Positions 11,991 to 24,262 are shown, counted from the first letter of the stretch. The stretch: 64,000 nt of DNA from Tenrec ecaudatus (GCF_050624435.1 NC_134546.1:42673501-42737500), one strand, 5' to 3'. Numbers and translations are program-made. Notes: generated from the letters alone by a model not told the origin.

Positions 11991-12034
11991 CAATAACAGA
12001 TATTTCCATGTCATTTCAAGCTCCCTTTGTCCCT

Positions 12035-12665
12035 AAAAGTTGTCTGGCCGGATCAATATCAGGCTGGCTCCTAGCAGCAAGTGACTTCTGAATCTCCTCT
12101 CACAGGCAGCATGCCGAGCTGACCAGAGCTGGTTGAAGCAACTAGCAGCAAGTGACCTTGAATCTCCCCCACCCACGTGCAGAGCTGACCAGAGCTGGCT
12201 CATGTAACCTGTCAGCAGCTTTGCAAGTCTTTTTTTTTTTCAGCATGGGCCCTTTTGGCTCGTGCCCCACCCTGCATCCGGCACGAATACACCCAGAACC
12301 AGGAAGACACCTTACATTCCAGAAATCCGGAAATACCTGTGTGTCCCAATCCCTGACTACTTTACCTTATATGGACTCGAGACAGCCCAGTCACATGTTC
12401 CCTGGCCATATAAACACTACCCCTGGAGCCTGGAGCGTGACTTCCTTGGCCCTGATACTGTGGACCATGGGACTTCGCCCAGGCTGGGTTTTTCTCCCTA
12501 ATAGTCTGTTTGCTCTAATTCGACTGATTTGGTTTCTAATGCCTCTGGACCACCTTACTCCCTCAAAAGAATCTCTGCCAAAGTTTCCTGTTTCTATCAT
12601 AGGCATCTTGCTTGCCATTAGTTTAAAATATGCCATCAGTTTTAGTTCTTCCTTTAGGACCAATT
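12035..12665 (+). repeat. Unclassified LTR-like block with tandem repeats and a TATA-like site
   Basis: This is a G+C-richer island. Two copies of a roughly 70-base unit lie at 12071-12141 and 12142-12209; each starts ctagcagcaagtgac and contains gagctgaccagagctgg. A T-run follows at 12231-12240, and a TATA-like ccatataaacac lies at about 12406. Tandem repeats upstream of a TATA box are typical of the U3 part of a retroviral LTR. I cannot name the family or place its ends. Overlapping open frames of 171 and 79 codons have no recognisable domain. Confidence 0.4.
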
Positions 12666-12684
12666 AATTGATTACCAATTACAT

Positions 12685-13085
12685 TAGTTTTATAGAGCTG
12701 TTTTGACAGAGTGCTGCAAATTGAGTGGCTTAAAGAAGAAAGTTATTCTCTCACAGTTCTGGAGGTGACAATCCAGGGCTTGGCCAGGGGCATGGTCTTT
12801 TGGAAGGCTGTAAGAAAGCTCGTTCTTATTAGCTGTTGGCAGTTCCAAGTGCTCTTTGACCGAAAGAAGCATGAGTGCAATTCCTGCACACACTGTTCTT
12901 CCCTGAGTGTCAGTTTCTCTTCCCTTGACAAGGGCATCAATCTTAGTGGATTAAGGCCTTCTCCTTTACTCCTGTATAACCTTATGCTAACTAATTATAG
13001 CTGCAAAGTCATATTGACCAGGAAATAGGACCCACAAGGACCAGGATTAAGGAATTCAACATATTCCTGGGGGCACCCAATTCAA
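12685..13085 (-). mobile_element. MaLR (MLT1-like) solo LTR
   Basis: Read on the plus strand, the blocks gagtggcttaaagaagaaag, tctcacagttctggagg, ggattaaggccttctcc and gggggcacccaattcaaccc are the reversed order of an ERVL-MaLR LTR. It appears near full length and has no internal region attached. Confidence 0.8.
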
Positions 13086-13089
13086 CCCA

Positions 13090-13537
13090 AAACACCAAGC
13101 TTTCATATGTCATCCTTTGAAATACCTGTCAGAGCCATCCCTCTTTTTTATGTTCTTAGGCGAACGATTTTACCTATCCCTGCTTCACCTAGTGACTAGA
13201 TTACTTCAACAATTGAAAAGCCTCAAATGTTCTGCGATCTCTATTTATCCCACAAGTCACTGCCACACTAAGCTTCCATAAAAATGCCTTAAATGCAGTT
13301 CACATCTTTAAATTTTACTCTGGTTTCTCTCTATTGCCTTTGTATTCAATATGTATTCTCTATCTGAGGCCTTTTCACATCCAAGTATGCATTTGTTTTA
13401 TTCAATGGTCTTTTATTATTAAAAATTAGCTTTGGTTTCAATCACAATTGTTGCAAAAATAACACATGTTCTACAAGTTTTGCCAACTGTACCCTCTCCT
13501 CTGCAAGGTTTTTTTCTGGGGGGTGGGGGGGGATTAG

Positions 13538-13577
<40 letters not shown>

Positions 13578-13725
13578 TAACTATCCTAGCATGCTTATGA
13601 AAATACCTTACAGGAGAGGGCATGATTGGCAAAATAAAGATCCCATCTGTTATTTGTGTAAAAATACAATATAACAAGTACCCACTTGATTGTATAACAT
13701 ATAAATATAAATAAAGTGTAGGATA
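13090..13725. other. Unassigned spacer with a (TG)n microsatellite
   Basis: A TG dinucleotide run lies at 13541-13575, preceded by a G-rich stretch at 13518-13532. The open frames that overlap it are produced by the repeat itself. Nothing else is recognised. Confidence 0.6.
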
Positions 13726-13727
13726 TG

Positions 13728-14081
13728 TTATTGTTGTTAGGTACCATATAGTCAGTTTCAACTGATGGTGACCCTCTGCACAACAGAATGGAACACCGCA
13801 GGGTCTGATGTCATGGTCACGCTCGTTCCCATGCCTGAACCCATTGCCGTAACCACTGGGTCAGTTCATTTCCTTTTCACTGCCTGCCCTTACACTTTGT
13901 CCAGCATGATGTCTTTCTCTAGTGTCTCCTGACAATATGCCCAAAATATATGAAATGAAGTCTTGCCATCCTTGCCTCTAAGGAGCACTCTGGTCTTCAC
14001 TCCTTCCCAGACAGACTTCTTTGTTTTTTCACCAGTCGACAGAACTTTCAGTATTCTTCTCCAACACTACAATCCCAATGT
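13728..14081 (-). mobile_element. RTE 3' end, 5' truncated
   Basis: It starts on the plus strand with tgttgttaggtaccatatagtc and continues through ccctctgcacaacagaatgg, ctcctgacaatatgccc and ggagcactctggtctt, the usual order of the last 350 bases of BovB/RTE on the minus strand. The upstream ttattg is consistent with an old tail. Confidence 0.85.
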
Positions 14082-14469
14082 AAAGTATACAGAGCATTAG
14101 AGAAGCCAACCTTATTCTATACCTAGACAAAGACTTATATATCAAAGGGAACAAACTTTCGAATGGACCAAGAGATAGGGAGGACAAAGGAAGGAAGAAG
14201 ACAAAGCAATGTTAGAGGACTGACAGTTATTAACTTGGGTGAAGGAAGAGGTAGTAAGCACAAGATGGAGAAGAAAAATTAAACATAGGGTAAGCTACTG
14301 GAGGGTTTGATTAATAGCGTAAAATATGAAAAAAATTGATCATCTGAAATTTTAAACCTTCACTTAATTGACAACAAAAAATTTCTAAATACATTTTAAA
14401 AACCCAACCTTAACTAACAATCAAAGATAAGCATATTAAGTTTGAGCTTTTTTCTTTGTATGTCGCCGT

Positions 14470-14882
14470 TAGGGACGTGTCTTCCAGAGAACCATGAAGT
14501 ATTTACCGTGCATATGAAGATGATCCTTTTTGGGAAAAAAAAGTTTGTATGATGTTAATGAAGTAATACTGGAGAAGATTGGGGGCTAAGCTTAATCACA
14601 TCTCAGTAATGTCTTATAAAAAGTGTAGAATAGGCTCAAAGGGATGCTACATGAGGACACAGCACATGTGAAGCCAAATCTAAAAGCATCCACGAAACTA
14701 CTGCAGCTACAGAGGCCATAAAAGATGAAGATCTTCTCTATAGTCCACAGGAGTAGGGAGGGAGATCACAGCCATGGAGCCACCCTAGCATTGGACTCGG
14801 ACCTTCCCAAACTATAAGAAAATAAAATTGTATTCTACAACACTACTAATTTGTGGGATTCTATTATTGCAACATGAGATAG
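14470..14882 (+). mobile_element. MaLR-like solo LTR
   Basis: The order tcttataaaaagtgtagaat, ggacacagcacatgtgaagcc, cttcccaaactataagaaaataaaattg and aatttgtgggattctattattgcaacatgag matches the 3' two-thirds of an MST/MLT1-type LTR, including its AATAAA at 14820. The 5' boundary is approximate. Confidence 0.6.
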
Positions 14883-15290
14883 AAAAGACAGAATTTGGCA
14901 CCTATAATGGGAGTTGCTCTAACACATACCAAAAGAAGGTGAAAGGACTTTGGAACTGAACTGGTAGTTTGTAGGGGCTGGAAGATACTAGAGACCTTTG
15001 GAAATAAGTAAGTAGATTGGATTCAAAGAATATTGATGTAATTATTGACATAAAATGTGATTTGATGGGGGTTCCGAGAGAAGTGAAAACTGTGAGGAAA
15101 GCATCCATCATCATATTAATAGAAATGTGGATGCTCAATGTGCTCCTTGTGAGGTTTTAAGAAAGTACAATGACCATGCTATTAGACATTATATAAAGTG
15201 GCAAAGCATTTGTTAAATTATGCTATAGGTTCTGAGGAAAGTACAAATTGTGATAAACTTGAATATTTAAAAGCTCATTGCCATGAAGGC
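14883..15290. other. Unassigned spacer
   Basis: No recognised repeat, gene or RNA. Confidence 0.5.
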
Positions 15291-15294
15291 TCCA

Positions 15295-15958
15295 CTCTCT
15301 TGGTTGCTATGGTTAGATGCCATTGAGTCAGGTCCAAATCAAGGAAATTGTATGCATAGCAAAATAAAACAAAGCCCTGCACCATCCTGTACCATTGTGA
15401 TGTTGGAGTTTATGGTTTCAGCCATCGTGTCAATCCTGCTCCTTGATGATCTGATCTTCCACTGATCCTCCACTCAACCTAGCATAATGTTCTTTTCCAG
15501 AGCTTGGTCACTCTTGATAACATGTCCAAAGCAGATGAGACAAAGTCTTGCCATCTTCACTTCTAGGGAACATTCTGGTTGTACTTCTGAAAAGACAGAC
15601 CTGTTTGGTCATCTGTCAGTCTACAGTACTTTCAATATTTACTTTCAATATTTTCATAAACATTACACTTAAAATGCATCACTGCTTCTCTGATCTTCTT
15701 TATTCAATATCAAACATTTACATACATACGAGGTGATTAAAAATACCACAGTTTGGGTTAGGTACACGTAAGTCTTCAAAGTGACATCCTAGTGTTGCAA
15801 CATTTTAAAGAAATCTTGTACGTAGATTTGCCAAATTTGATACATTGTCTGATTTTTTTATTGCTGCTTCCATGAATTTTGATTGTAGATTCCATGAAGA
15901 TGAAATCCTGGACAATTTCAATTTTTCCTTGTTTATCATGATGTTATCTTTCGGTTGA
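15295..15958 (-). mobile_element. RTE 3' part, interrupted by an L1 insertion
   Basis: It begins with the RTE 3' end (gttgctatggttagatgccattgagtc) and runs through the blocks tgataacatgtccaaagc, gaacattctggttgtacttc and tgtttatcatgatgttatc. At about 15960 a T-rich tract starts an L1 insertion. RTE sequence from a different part of the element resumes at 16685. Confidence 0.82.
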
Positions 15959-15959
15959 G

Positions 15960-16682
15960 TGGTAAATATTTTGTTTTTCTTTTTTATTTATTTATTTATT
16001 TATTTATTTAATTTTAACAATTTATTAGGGGCTCATACAATTCTTATCACAGTTCATACATATACATACATCAATTGTATAAAGCACATCCATACATTCC
16101 CTGCCCCAATCATTCTCAAAGCATTTGCTCTCCACTTAAACCCCTTGCATCAGGTCCTCTTTTTTTTTCCCCTCCCTCCCCTTTCCCCCCTCCCTCATGT
16201 GCCCTTGGTAATTTATACCTCATTATTTTGTCATATCTTGCCCTATCCGGAGTCTCCCTTCCCCCCTTCTCTGCTGTCCCTCTCCCAGGGAAGAGGTCAC
16301 ATGTGGATCCTTGCAATCAGTTCCCCCCTTCCAACCCACTCACCCTCCACTCTCCCAGCATCGTCCCTCACACCTTTGGTCCTGAAGGTATCATCCACCC
16401 TGGATTCCCTGTACCTCCAGCCCTCATATGCACCAGTGTACAGCCTCTGTCCTATCCAGGCATGCAAGGTAGAATTCGGATCATGGTAGTTGGGGGGAGG
16501 AAGCATCCAGGATCTGGGGGAAAGCTGTGTTCCCCATCGGTACTACCTCGCACCCTAATTAACCCATCTCCTCTCCTAAACGCCTCTATGAGGGGCTCTC
16601 CATTGCTCAATGAATCAAATCTGTTCTTTAAGATGTCCTTAAAATCCAGGTCCAGTGTACACAAAGTCCTATTTTGACACTT
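15960..16682 (-). mobile_element. 5'-truncated L1 insertion (3' UTR)
   Basis: The minus-strand L1 3' end starts with a long (TTTA)n-type tail at 15983-16012, then aatttattaggggctcatac and ccctgccccaatcattctc. It continues into the C-rich 3' UTR (16160-16560) and stops after about 720 bases. The plus-strand open frames of 176 and 200 codons here are antisense readings of the C-rich 3' UTR, not genes. The tail and good preservation make it one of the younger insertions in the window. Confidence 0.85.
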
Positions 16683-16684
16683 AA

Positions 16685-16836
16685 GGACTTTTTAAGTTTT
16701 TTAAAATTTTAATTGCCTGTTGAATAGTCAGCTCTGGGCTTTGTTTGGCAGTTGGTATTGAGGTTCTCCATAGTCTCTTCTCAGAGATGTAGTCAATTTG
16801 GTTCCTGTACTCCATCTGGCAAAGCCCATGTGTGTG
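16685..16836 (-). mobile_element. RTE internal fragment
   Basis: The blocks gaatagtcagctctgggctttgt, gagatgtagtcaatttggttcc and catctggcaaagcccatgtg match the same RTE segment that appears at about 150-270, between reverse transcriptase and endonuclease. It probably belongs to the host copy of the preceding L1 insertion, with intervening RTE sequence lost. Confidence 0.7.
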
Positions 16837-16837
16837 T

Positions 16838-19800
16838 TGTCAGGTGTAATCTAGTTCATTGCGACTCATAGCAACCCTATGCACAACCGAATGAAACCCA
16901 GCTGGTCCTATGCCATCCTCACAAATGTTCTGATGTTTGAGCCCTTGTTGTAGCCATTGTGTCCTTTCATCTTGTCCAAGGCATTCCTCTTTTTGTGGCT
17001 CCTCTGCTATTCTAAGCATGATGTCCTTCTCCAGGGACTGGCCTCTTTGGATAACATGTCCACAGTACATCCTAAGTACATGAAAGTGCTCCTTGACTTT
17101 AAGGGGCACTCTGGCCAGACTGCCTCCAAAACAGATTTGTTTATTCATTTGGAAGTCCGTGGCATGTTCAATATTCTTTGCCACTACCATATTTCAAAGG
17201 CCTTGATTCTTCTTTAGTCTTCCTTATTCAATGTCCAATTTTCACATGCCTATGTGACAATGAACTTGGGTCAGGTTCACCTGTCTTTAAAGTAACAGTC
17301 TTGCTTTTCCGACTTTAAAGTGGTCTTGTGCAGCGGAATTATCCAATACAATGCATCATTTGACTGCTGCTTCCATGAGCATTAATTGTGGATCCAAGCA
17401 AGATGAAATCCTTGAAAACGTCTGTATTTTTGCCATTTACCATGACATTATATATTTGTCAAGTTGTGAGGATTTTTGTTTTGTTTGCACTGAGTTGTAA
17501 TCTATATGGAAGGCTGGAATCCTTGATCTTCCATAGCAAGTGCTTCAAGACCTCTTCACTTTCAGCAAGGAAAGTTGTTAATAAGCCTATACAGGCTGTT
17601 AGTAAGCTTTCCTCCAATTATGATGCCACACTCTTCTTCATATAATCCATATTCTCATTATTTTCTCATCATACAGATTGAATAAGTGTGGTGAAAGCAT
17701 GCAACCCTGACAAACACTTTTGCTGATTTTAAACCATCTAGTTTGCCTTTATTCTGTTTGTACAGCTGGTTCTTGATCTATGTACCAGTTCCACATGAGC
17801 ACAATGTATTGTTCTGACATTCCTATTCTTATCAAAGCTGTCCATAGTTTTATATGCTCAACACAGTTGAGTGCCTTAGCATAATAAATAAAAAACAAGT
17901 AAACCTCTTTCTCTATTCTTTGCTTTCAGCCAAGATCCACTTGACATCAGCAATGATATCCTTTGTTCTACTTCCTTTTCTGAATCCAACCAGAACTTCT
18001 GGAATTTCCCCGTCAATGTATTGCTACACTATTGTTGAATAATCTTCAGCAAAATTGTACTTGCATATGATATCAATGATATTGTTTTATTATTTGAGCA
18101 TTCTGTTGGGTCATTTTTTTAAAAATGGATCTTGTCTAGACAGTTGACCAAATAGCTGTCATCTAAATTTCCTGGCATATACCAGTGAGTGCTTCCAGGA
18201 TTTCACCAACTTGTTGACACATTTCGGTTGGTATTCAATCAATTCCTAGAGATTTATTTTGGCAAATGCTTTCAGGGAAGCTTGAACTTCTTGCTTTAGT
18301 ACTATTGTCTGTGAACTATATGCTACCTACTGAAATGGTGAACTATGGACTAGTTCTTTTTTGTACAGTGACTCAGTGTATTATTTCCACCTTTTTTGAT
18401 GCTTCCTGCATTGTTCAGTAATTTTCCTAAAGAATCTTTCAATATTTCAAATAGAAGCTGGAATTTTTTTCTTGAGTTCTGTAATAGGTGGGTTTACTGT
18501 GCCAATCTGGCCAATAGGAACATATGGGATTGAGAAGGTCACAGTTTGATTGGAGGTCAAGGAGGTAAATGGCATGACAAGGCCCACCCCTCTCTCTCTT
18601 GGTCTCGTGATCAGACCAGCAGGCGGCTGCTTTAACAAGTTCTCTGCTTAAATTTGGGAGCTACTCTGCCTGTGGGACAGCCAACCTTTGGATCGTGTCA
18701 CTAGAGCTTGAGCTTCCTTCTAGGCCTGTTTCACCACACTGCTGGTGTGTACATTGCTTGAGCTTGAGGCTAGTGAATCCTATCATCTTATATTGCTTGA
18801 ATTTAATTTCCTGTCCAGGCCTGTTTCACTAAACTGTTGGTGATCCACCCTGCTGTTTGCTGCCTGTGAGAAAATTGCCTGCATTGCCCAAGAAAAGACT
18901 CAGTTGTTTGCTTCCCTGGCCTGGGACCTGGCAGCCCTCATGAATTGAAGGGCTTCCAGTATATTAACTGTTCCATGGAAGTGAGTAGAACTGTGCCCTC
19001 TGTACTGCTGTGTGGACTAATTAGCTATTATATTCCTTCATGCTGTATAAATCTATCTATCTATCTATCTATCTACCTATCAAATCATAAATATCTTGGT
19101 TTTGTTTCTCTAGAGAACCCTGCACAAGTTCTTTCATTTTTAAATATGCTGAACATGTTCTTTCTCTTTTATTTTCTAACTAAGTGTTGTTTTTTCTCAT
19201 TTTGGTCCACAGGTCTTGTTGCTGTTTATTTTGTTGAAAAATATGTTTGCCTTGAAGAAATCTTTCTTCATGCAAATTTTAATCATGGTATTGCTTCTAC
19301 CAGCAAGGCCTTATTAACCAATGTTCCTTTTAATTTCCAACTCTTGTATTCCAATGGTCAATATTATCAATGCATCTGGATCAGCTTTATGAGTTTCAGA
19401 CTTAAAATGTTGATATAATTCTTTAATTTCATTGTTAACATTAGTGGTGGTGCATAAATTTGAATAATAGTTGTATTAACTATTCTTTCTTCTAGATGTA
19501 AAGATATTATCTCACCCCAGACAGCATTGCATTTTAAGATAGATCTTGACATTTTTAACCTTTTTGACAATGAATGATATGCTATTTTCTCTTAAATTTG
19601 TCACTCTGGCATAGGAAGTTACATATTTTCCTAATCAAAATTACCATTACTAGTCCATTTCAGCTCACTAATGAATAGGATATTGATCTTTATGCATTTC
19701 ATTTTTTATTATTTCCAATTTTCCTAGATTAACATTTTGTGCATTCCAAGTTGCCATTCTTAACAGAATTTTTCTGCTGATTATTTTCATTTTGAGTCAA

Positions 19801-20050
19801 TCCCCATGAATAAATGAAAGTCTCAGAAGTTTTACTTCATCCATGTCATTATGGTCTACTCTACTCTATTTTGAGAAGACAGCTCTCTCAGTCAAATTTT
19901 GGATGCCTTCTATCCTGAGGGTTTCATGTTCAGGCACTATATCATAATTTTCAGTGACTACTCATAATATTTTCAGTATATCTGACAATGTTATGCTGCT
20001 AATCTAAGGTTTTCAATGGCTAGTCCCTCAGAAAGAGTCCAATCATTCTT
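16838..20050 (-). mobile_element. Near full-length BovB/RTE LINE, split by a solo LTR
   Basis: The copy starts with the 3' terminus (gttgtcaggtgtaatctag at 16838). It passes through the whole reverse-transcriptase region in antisense to 18479, is interrupted by an LTR, resumes at 19132, and continues through the endonuclease region (19390-19740) into the 5' UTR near 20050. Excluding the LTR about 2.6 kb of RTE remains. The resumed sequence reads straight on in the consensus, which shows that the LTR inserted into an existing RTE. No frame longer than about 90 codons survives, so the element is inactive. Confidence 0.85.
18480..19126 (+). mobile_element. ERVL-like solo LTR, family A, with 5-bp target duplication
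   Basis: A 647-base element starts TGTAATAGGTGGG and ends TAGAGAACCCTGCACA. It is bounded by AGTTC at 18475-18479 and again at 19127-19131. The 5-bp duplication, the TG...CA ends and the GAGAACCCTG ending are typical of ERVL LTRs. It lies inside the minus-strand RTE copy and is younger than it. A (CTAT)n microsatellite sits at 19050-19074, where other mammalian ERVL LTRs also have simple repeats. No internal viral genes are present. Confidence 0.85.
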
Positions 20051-20058
20051 CCCACTTT

Positions 20059-20462
20059 TGTGTTATTTGTGTGTTCTCTAGAGAAACAAAACCAGGATAC
20101 TTATGAATATATATATGTACATAACATGAAGGAATATAAAGCTAATTAGTCCACACAGCAGTACAGAGTGCGCAGTTCAAGTCACAGTTAATATACTGGA
20201 AGTCCTTCAACTCACGAAGGCTGCCAAGTTCAAGGTCAAGGAAGCAGACAGCAAAGTCTTCCCTTGGGTATTGTAGTCAGAGTCTTCCCACAGGCAGCAA
20301 ACAGCAGGGTAGGTCACCAACAGTCAGCAGCTCAGGTGCTTAGCGAAGCAGGTCTGGATGGGATTTAGAACTCAAGCAATGCAAGATGACAGGATCCACC
20401 AGCCTCAAGTTCAAGCAATATACACACCAGCAGCATGGCAAAGCAGGGCTCTAAAGAACCTC
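20059..20462 (-). mobile_element. ERVL-like LTR, family A, truncated
   Basis: The reversed LTR 3' end (tgttctctagagaaacaaaacc at 20072) is followed by cagcaaacagcaggg and tatacacaccagcagc, the mirror order of the LTR at 18480. The LTR 5' third is missing and the sequence passes directly into a forward RTE 3' end. Confidence 0.78.
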
Positions 20463-20645
20463 AAGCTTGGTAAAATGGAGTGGCAGCAAAAAAAGAGGAA
20501 AACCCACAACAAGATCGATTGACATGGTGGCTGCAGTTTGGGGCTTAAATATGCGAATATGAGGATGGTGCAGTAGTGGACAGTGTTTTGATCTCTTATA
20601 CATAGTGTCACTGTGAGTCGGAACCACCTCAATGGCATCCAACCG
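20463..20645 (+). mobile_element. RTE 3' end fragment, forward
   Basis: The blocks acatggtggctgcagttt, gaggatggtgcagtagtgg and gtcactgtgagtcggaacc give the forward RTE 3' terminus. It is truncated on its 5' side by the neighbouring LTR. Confidence 0.82.
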
Positions 20646-20649
20646 CATC

Positions 20650-21420
20650 ATGCACACATAGTCCCTGGGTACAAGTGTCCAATTTATGGACAATTCCTAA
20701 TTTCTCTTTAATGTTATATAAATTTTCCCTCGCTTTGAAAATATTGAAGACCCATACGCACAACAAATAATTCATCAAGTTGCCTTCGCTTTCTTTACAT
20801 GTGGCTTTTAAAACACGAGAAAGGCTTTGAAACTTTTCTTTCACTAAAGAAAGCTAAGAATGGAATGCTCTCATTGTGACTTACTTATAAATTCATCTTA
20901 AAGATACACATAGGCATGGCTCTTGGCCACACCCCAGGGATTACCTCTCTGTATAAGCACACGTGCATGCACACAAGCACAGCCACACAAACACATTACA
21001 TATTGACTTTGTTGAATTTAGTGTTCGTGTCAGGGCCTTATAACTACTATGGTCAAATGGCATTAACGATCATGACCCAGGCATTTGTGAATTGGGATAT
21101 AATTCTTCAGTTTTTCATTATTTTAATGAATGCTCTTTGTTGTTAATATTATATGAAGGAAATTTGAGAAGTTCATGAAAAATTCATAATCTTTTCCATT
21201 ATTTTCAAAAATATTGAAGCTCCTTCATATATGTTGAATTCACTATGTAAAATATCTTCCAAAATTATGGGTTGTGATGTAGTATTGAAGTAAATTTTAT
21301 TATGTCCAAAATAACAAAACAGTGCTGTGTAAACTTACTAGCAAGTAAAGCAAATCCATTGTTTTTAGAGCCATGGCACCAATTCCACACTTTGTTACAA
21401 AGCAATAATGAGGTGCTCTG
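20650..21420. other. Unassigned 0.8-kb stretch
   Basis: No recognised repeat or gene; a CA-rich segment lies at about 20957-20998. Confidence 0.5.
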
Positions 21421-21423
21421 CCG

Positions 21424-21630
21424 CAGTGCTGTTCAAATATTAATGGTCATCCATAGGAATTACTTGGGAATCCTGGAAGATTCCATTTAAGATTGTGTTC
21501 TGCAATGCAATGAATTATTTAACACACCTCTTCTAGCCATTTTAGCTTTATATATTATTATTTTTAATAATTATTTCTATTTTCTCATAGCAATACTTTT
21601 TGACCCACTGTTTATGAACTAGAACACAAT
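21424..21630 (+). mobile_element. MER5-like hAT-Charlie MITE relic
   Basis: The segment cagtgctgttcaaatattaatgg, ggaattacttgggaatcctgg and the closing gacccactgtttatgaac resemble the ends and first arm of the eutherian MER5 family. The copy is very diverged, as expected for an element older than the placental radiation. Confidence 0.5.
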
Positions 21631-23145
21631 TGGCAACGTTTTCTGATGTACCATCTGATTATCCCTGACCTCAAAATAGTTTTCCCATGACACAAAATAA
21701 GTATCCCTATTTTAAAAAGCACTCTAGTAGAGACTAAGACAACTGTATTTCTTGGGAACTTCCCTGAAAGCACCCATGGATCGTGGAAACTTGTTTAAAT
21801 ACATTTTGTTTGGAATGAACCCATTCAGATATGACTGGACCCCAAAGAGCAATATTTTTAACTTAGCAACATACATATGAGTGTGAAAATTGGGGTTCAT
21901 ATTCCTGAACACAATACAAAATTCATATCAGTCCAAGCCCAAATCTACCTATTCCAACTTTTTGTCCATAATTCTTCAATCGCCTACTGTTTCAGTGAGC
22001 ATTCATTTCTGATAAGTCTCTTGGTCTTGTCTCACTTTTCACCTCAGATTATTTTATACTGGGCTGGCCTCACTTCTCCACCTTACATTCTCTGACAAGT
22101 TTATGTTTTCTCATCTTTTGGTCCTTCTGAATTTTTTTACTCAATAGTTTCCTTCCTTCACCCTTCCTATGTTAGTTTATATAGCTGCAGGTAACAGAAA
22201 TTAGCATGGCCCTTGGAAACAGCTAAACTAAGACAAACAAATGTAGTGGAGAAGTTCTGGCTTATCTGTGGGCATCACTTGGGCAATGAAGGAACTAGAA
22301 TACAGGTCATCCCAAGTGATGACTGTGAACTATTCCTCAGAGCACTTTCCCTTGCAGCTAAGTCAGAACAGGTGCATACAGTTCGTACTTAGCCTAACTT
22401 TTATGCAAGAAAATGTGGAAGTCTTTTTCAATTATTTAAAAACTTCCCTGCAGCAAGTGCAGGTGAGTGAGGTGAAGAAGTTTTTGTAAGAGGCTGGTTA
22501 ACTATTTGAAAGTGAGGACTCATTTACATTACATTCATTGGGAAGTAGGAGTTGTCCTTAAGTTAACAACCCAGGAATTCTCTGTACCTTCAAAACCCAG
22601 CAATTGTTTGTGAACTATTTCTCTAAAGCAATTTTATTAATATGATTCAAACCCCAGAACGTGCATGGTGTGGAATTTTCTTGGCAAAATGTGAAATTTG
22701 TAGAAAACAATCTTAGATCTTCTCGTGATGCTAATGTTCTGTTCTCTAGTGACAGCACGATAGGGTGTGAAGGTACATGGGTAGAAAGAATTGGTCATTC
22801 TGAGATGTGAGCTCCAGCCCAGCTTAGGCACTAATGGGTACGGACAAACTTCATACTTCTTATTGAAAACAGGCGGTTTTTCCACAGGGGAGAAGGATTC
22901 AGCAGAACTGAATTAATTAGAATTTAAATAAATTCATAGAAATGTTATCTACAGTTACAGGACACCTTTCCTTGTTTATCAGTGTGAGCAATTCAGTAAT
23001 ATCACCGGAGAACTAACCCCATTTCTCATTTTATTTACACAGACTCTGTAACCAGGTAGTCTGTATGGAGGAATATATTTGAGGCTTTATGTACCAATAA
23101 ATTTCATGTTCACTGGTATCTTCCACTCTGCTATAATGATGCTTA
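21631..23145. other. Unassigned 1.5-kb stretch
   Basis: No repeat family, conserved frame or splice-bounded exon is recognised. Open frames are at most 82 codons. Confidence 0.5.
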
Positions 23146-23149
23146 GGAG

Positions 23150-24262
23150 AAGGAGTTTTGAGCTTCTCTGTGTATTCTGAAGATGAAGAGGAAAGAGTGA
23201 TATCTTTGCTGACATCAGAAAAGAAAAATGGAAGTGTCTGGACTTGTGTTTCTTTGACTATGCAAAGGCATTGGACTTGTGGATCCTTAAAAACGATGGA
23301 TAACATAGCAGAGAATGGAAATTCCAGCACACTTTCTTGTACTCAAATGGAAACTGCACATGGACTAACAGACAGTCGTCTGAACAAAACAATGAAATAC
23401 TTCGCGGTTTAAAATCAGCAAAGGTGTGCTTCAGTGTGTATTTCCTCATCCTTATTTGGTCTGTATGTTGTGCAAATAATCCAAAAAATTGGACACTATG
23501 AAAAAGAAAGTGGCTTCAGGATTAGACAAAAGTTTAACAATAGCTTGCAAGAAGGATTTTAATCAGTTGCTGATGAAAATCAGACAATAGCCTTTAATAT
23601 GAATTGTACTTCACTGTAAAGAAAAAAAAGAAATTCCTCACACCTTGACCAATAGACAACATCATGATAAATGGAGAAAAGATTGAAGTGGATAAGGATT
23701 TTTCTTGCTTGTATGTGCAATCAATGTTCATGGAAACAGTAATCAAGAGATCGCATGATGTATCCCATCGGACAAGTCTGTTGTCTAAGACATCTTTAAA
23801 CTGTTTAAAAGCAAGAAGACTAAAGTTTGAAGACTAAAATTCACCTGACTCATTTCATGGTCATTTTAGTTGCCTTATATGAAATTAAACTATTGGACAA
23901 TGAATAAAATAGACCAAAGAAGGACTGCTGTCTTTAAGTGAGGGGATGACAAGGAATGTTGACAGTATTGTGGACTGCCGGATGAACAAGCAAGTTGGCT
24001 TGGAATGATCCTTAGAAATGAGGGTGGTGAGACTTTGTCTCACATGCTTTGGACATGTTATCAGGATAGAGTTGGAAAGGATATGATCAGGGTCAGTGGA
24101 AAAGAGGAAGAAGATCGCCAACAAGATGGAGTGAGACAGTGACTGCAACAAGAGGCTCAAATATAACAATTTTGAGAATAGCACAGACAGGTCAGTGGCT
24201 CATTGTGGTTCATACGGTCACTATGAGTCAGATTCAATTAGACCATCCCTGACAACAGCAGC
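23150..24262 (+). mobile_element. BovB/RTE LINE, 3' part, forward, decayed
   Basis: It contains the reverse-transcriptase block ttgactatgcaaaggcattgg (23253), ccaatagacaacatcatgataaatgg (23650), tggactgccggatgaac (23972), tcacatgctttggacatgttatc (24040) and the 3' end cactatgagtcagattcaatt (24219). Many indels and stops are present. The translation DYAKALDLW retains the residue pattern of the RTE polymerase thumb-proximal region. Confidence 0.85.

Noticed and set aside
12152..12667. 171-codon plus-strand open frame
   Set aside because: It spans a tandem repeat, a T-run and a putative promoter region, has no recognisable domain, and overlaps two other frames of similar quality on both strands. 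It is better explained as part of an LTR-like repeat.
16075..16677. 200-codon plus-strand open frame
   Set aside because: It lies entirely in the C-rich 3' UTR of a minus-strand L1 insertion, antisense to the element. Its proline- and leucine-rich composition reflects the C-rich tract and no domain is present.
19050..19074. CRISPR-like or satellite array
   Set aside because: This and the other short tandem tracts (2234, 13541, 36553, 47005) are simple microsatellites without spacers.
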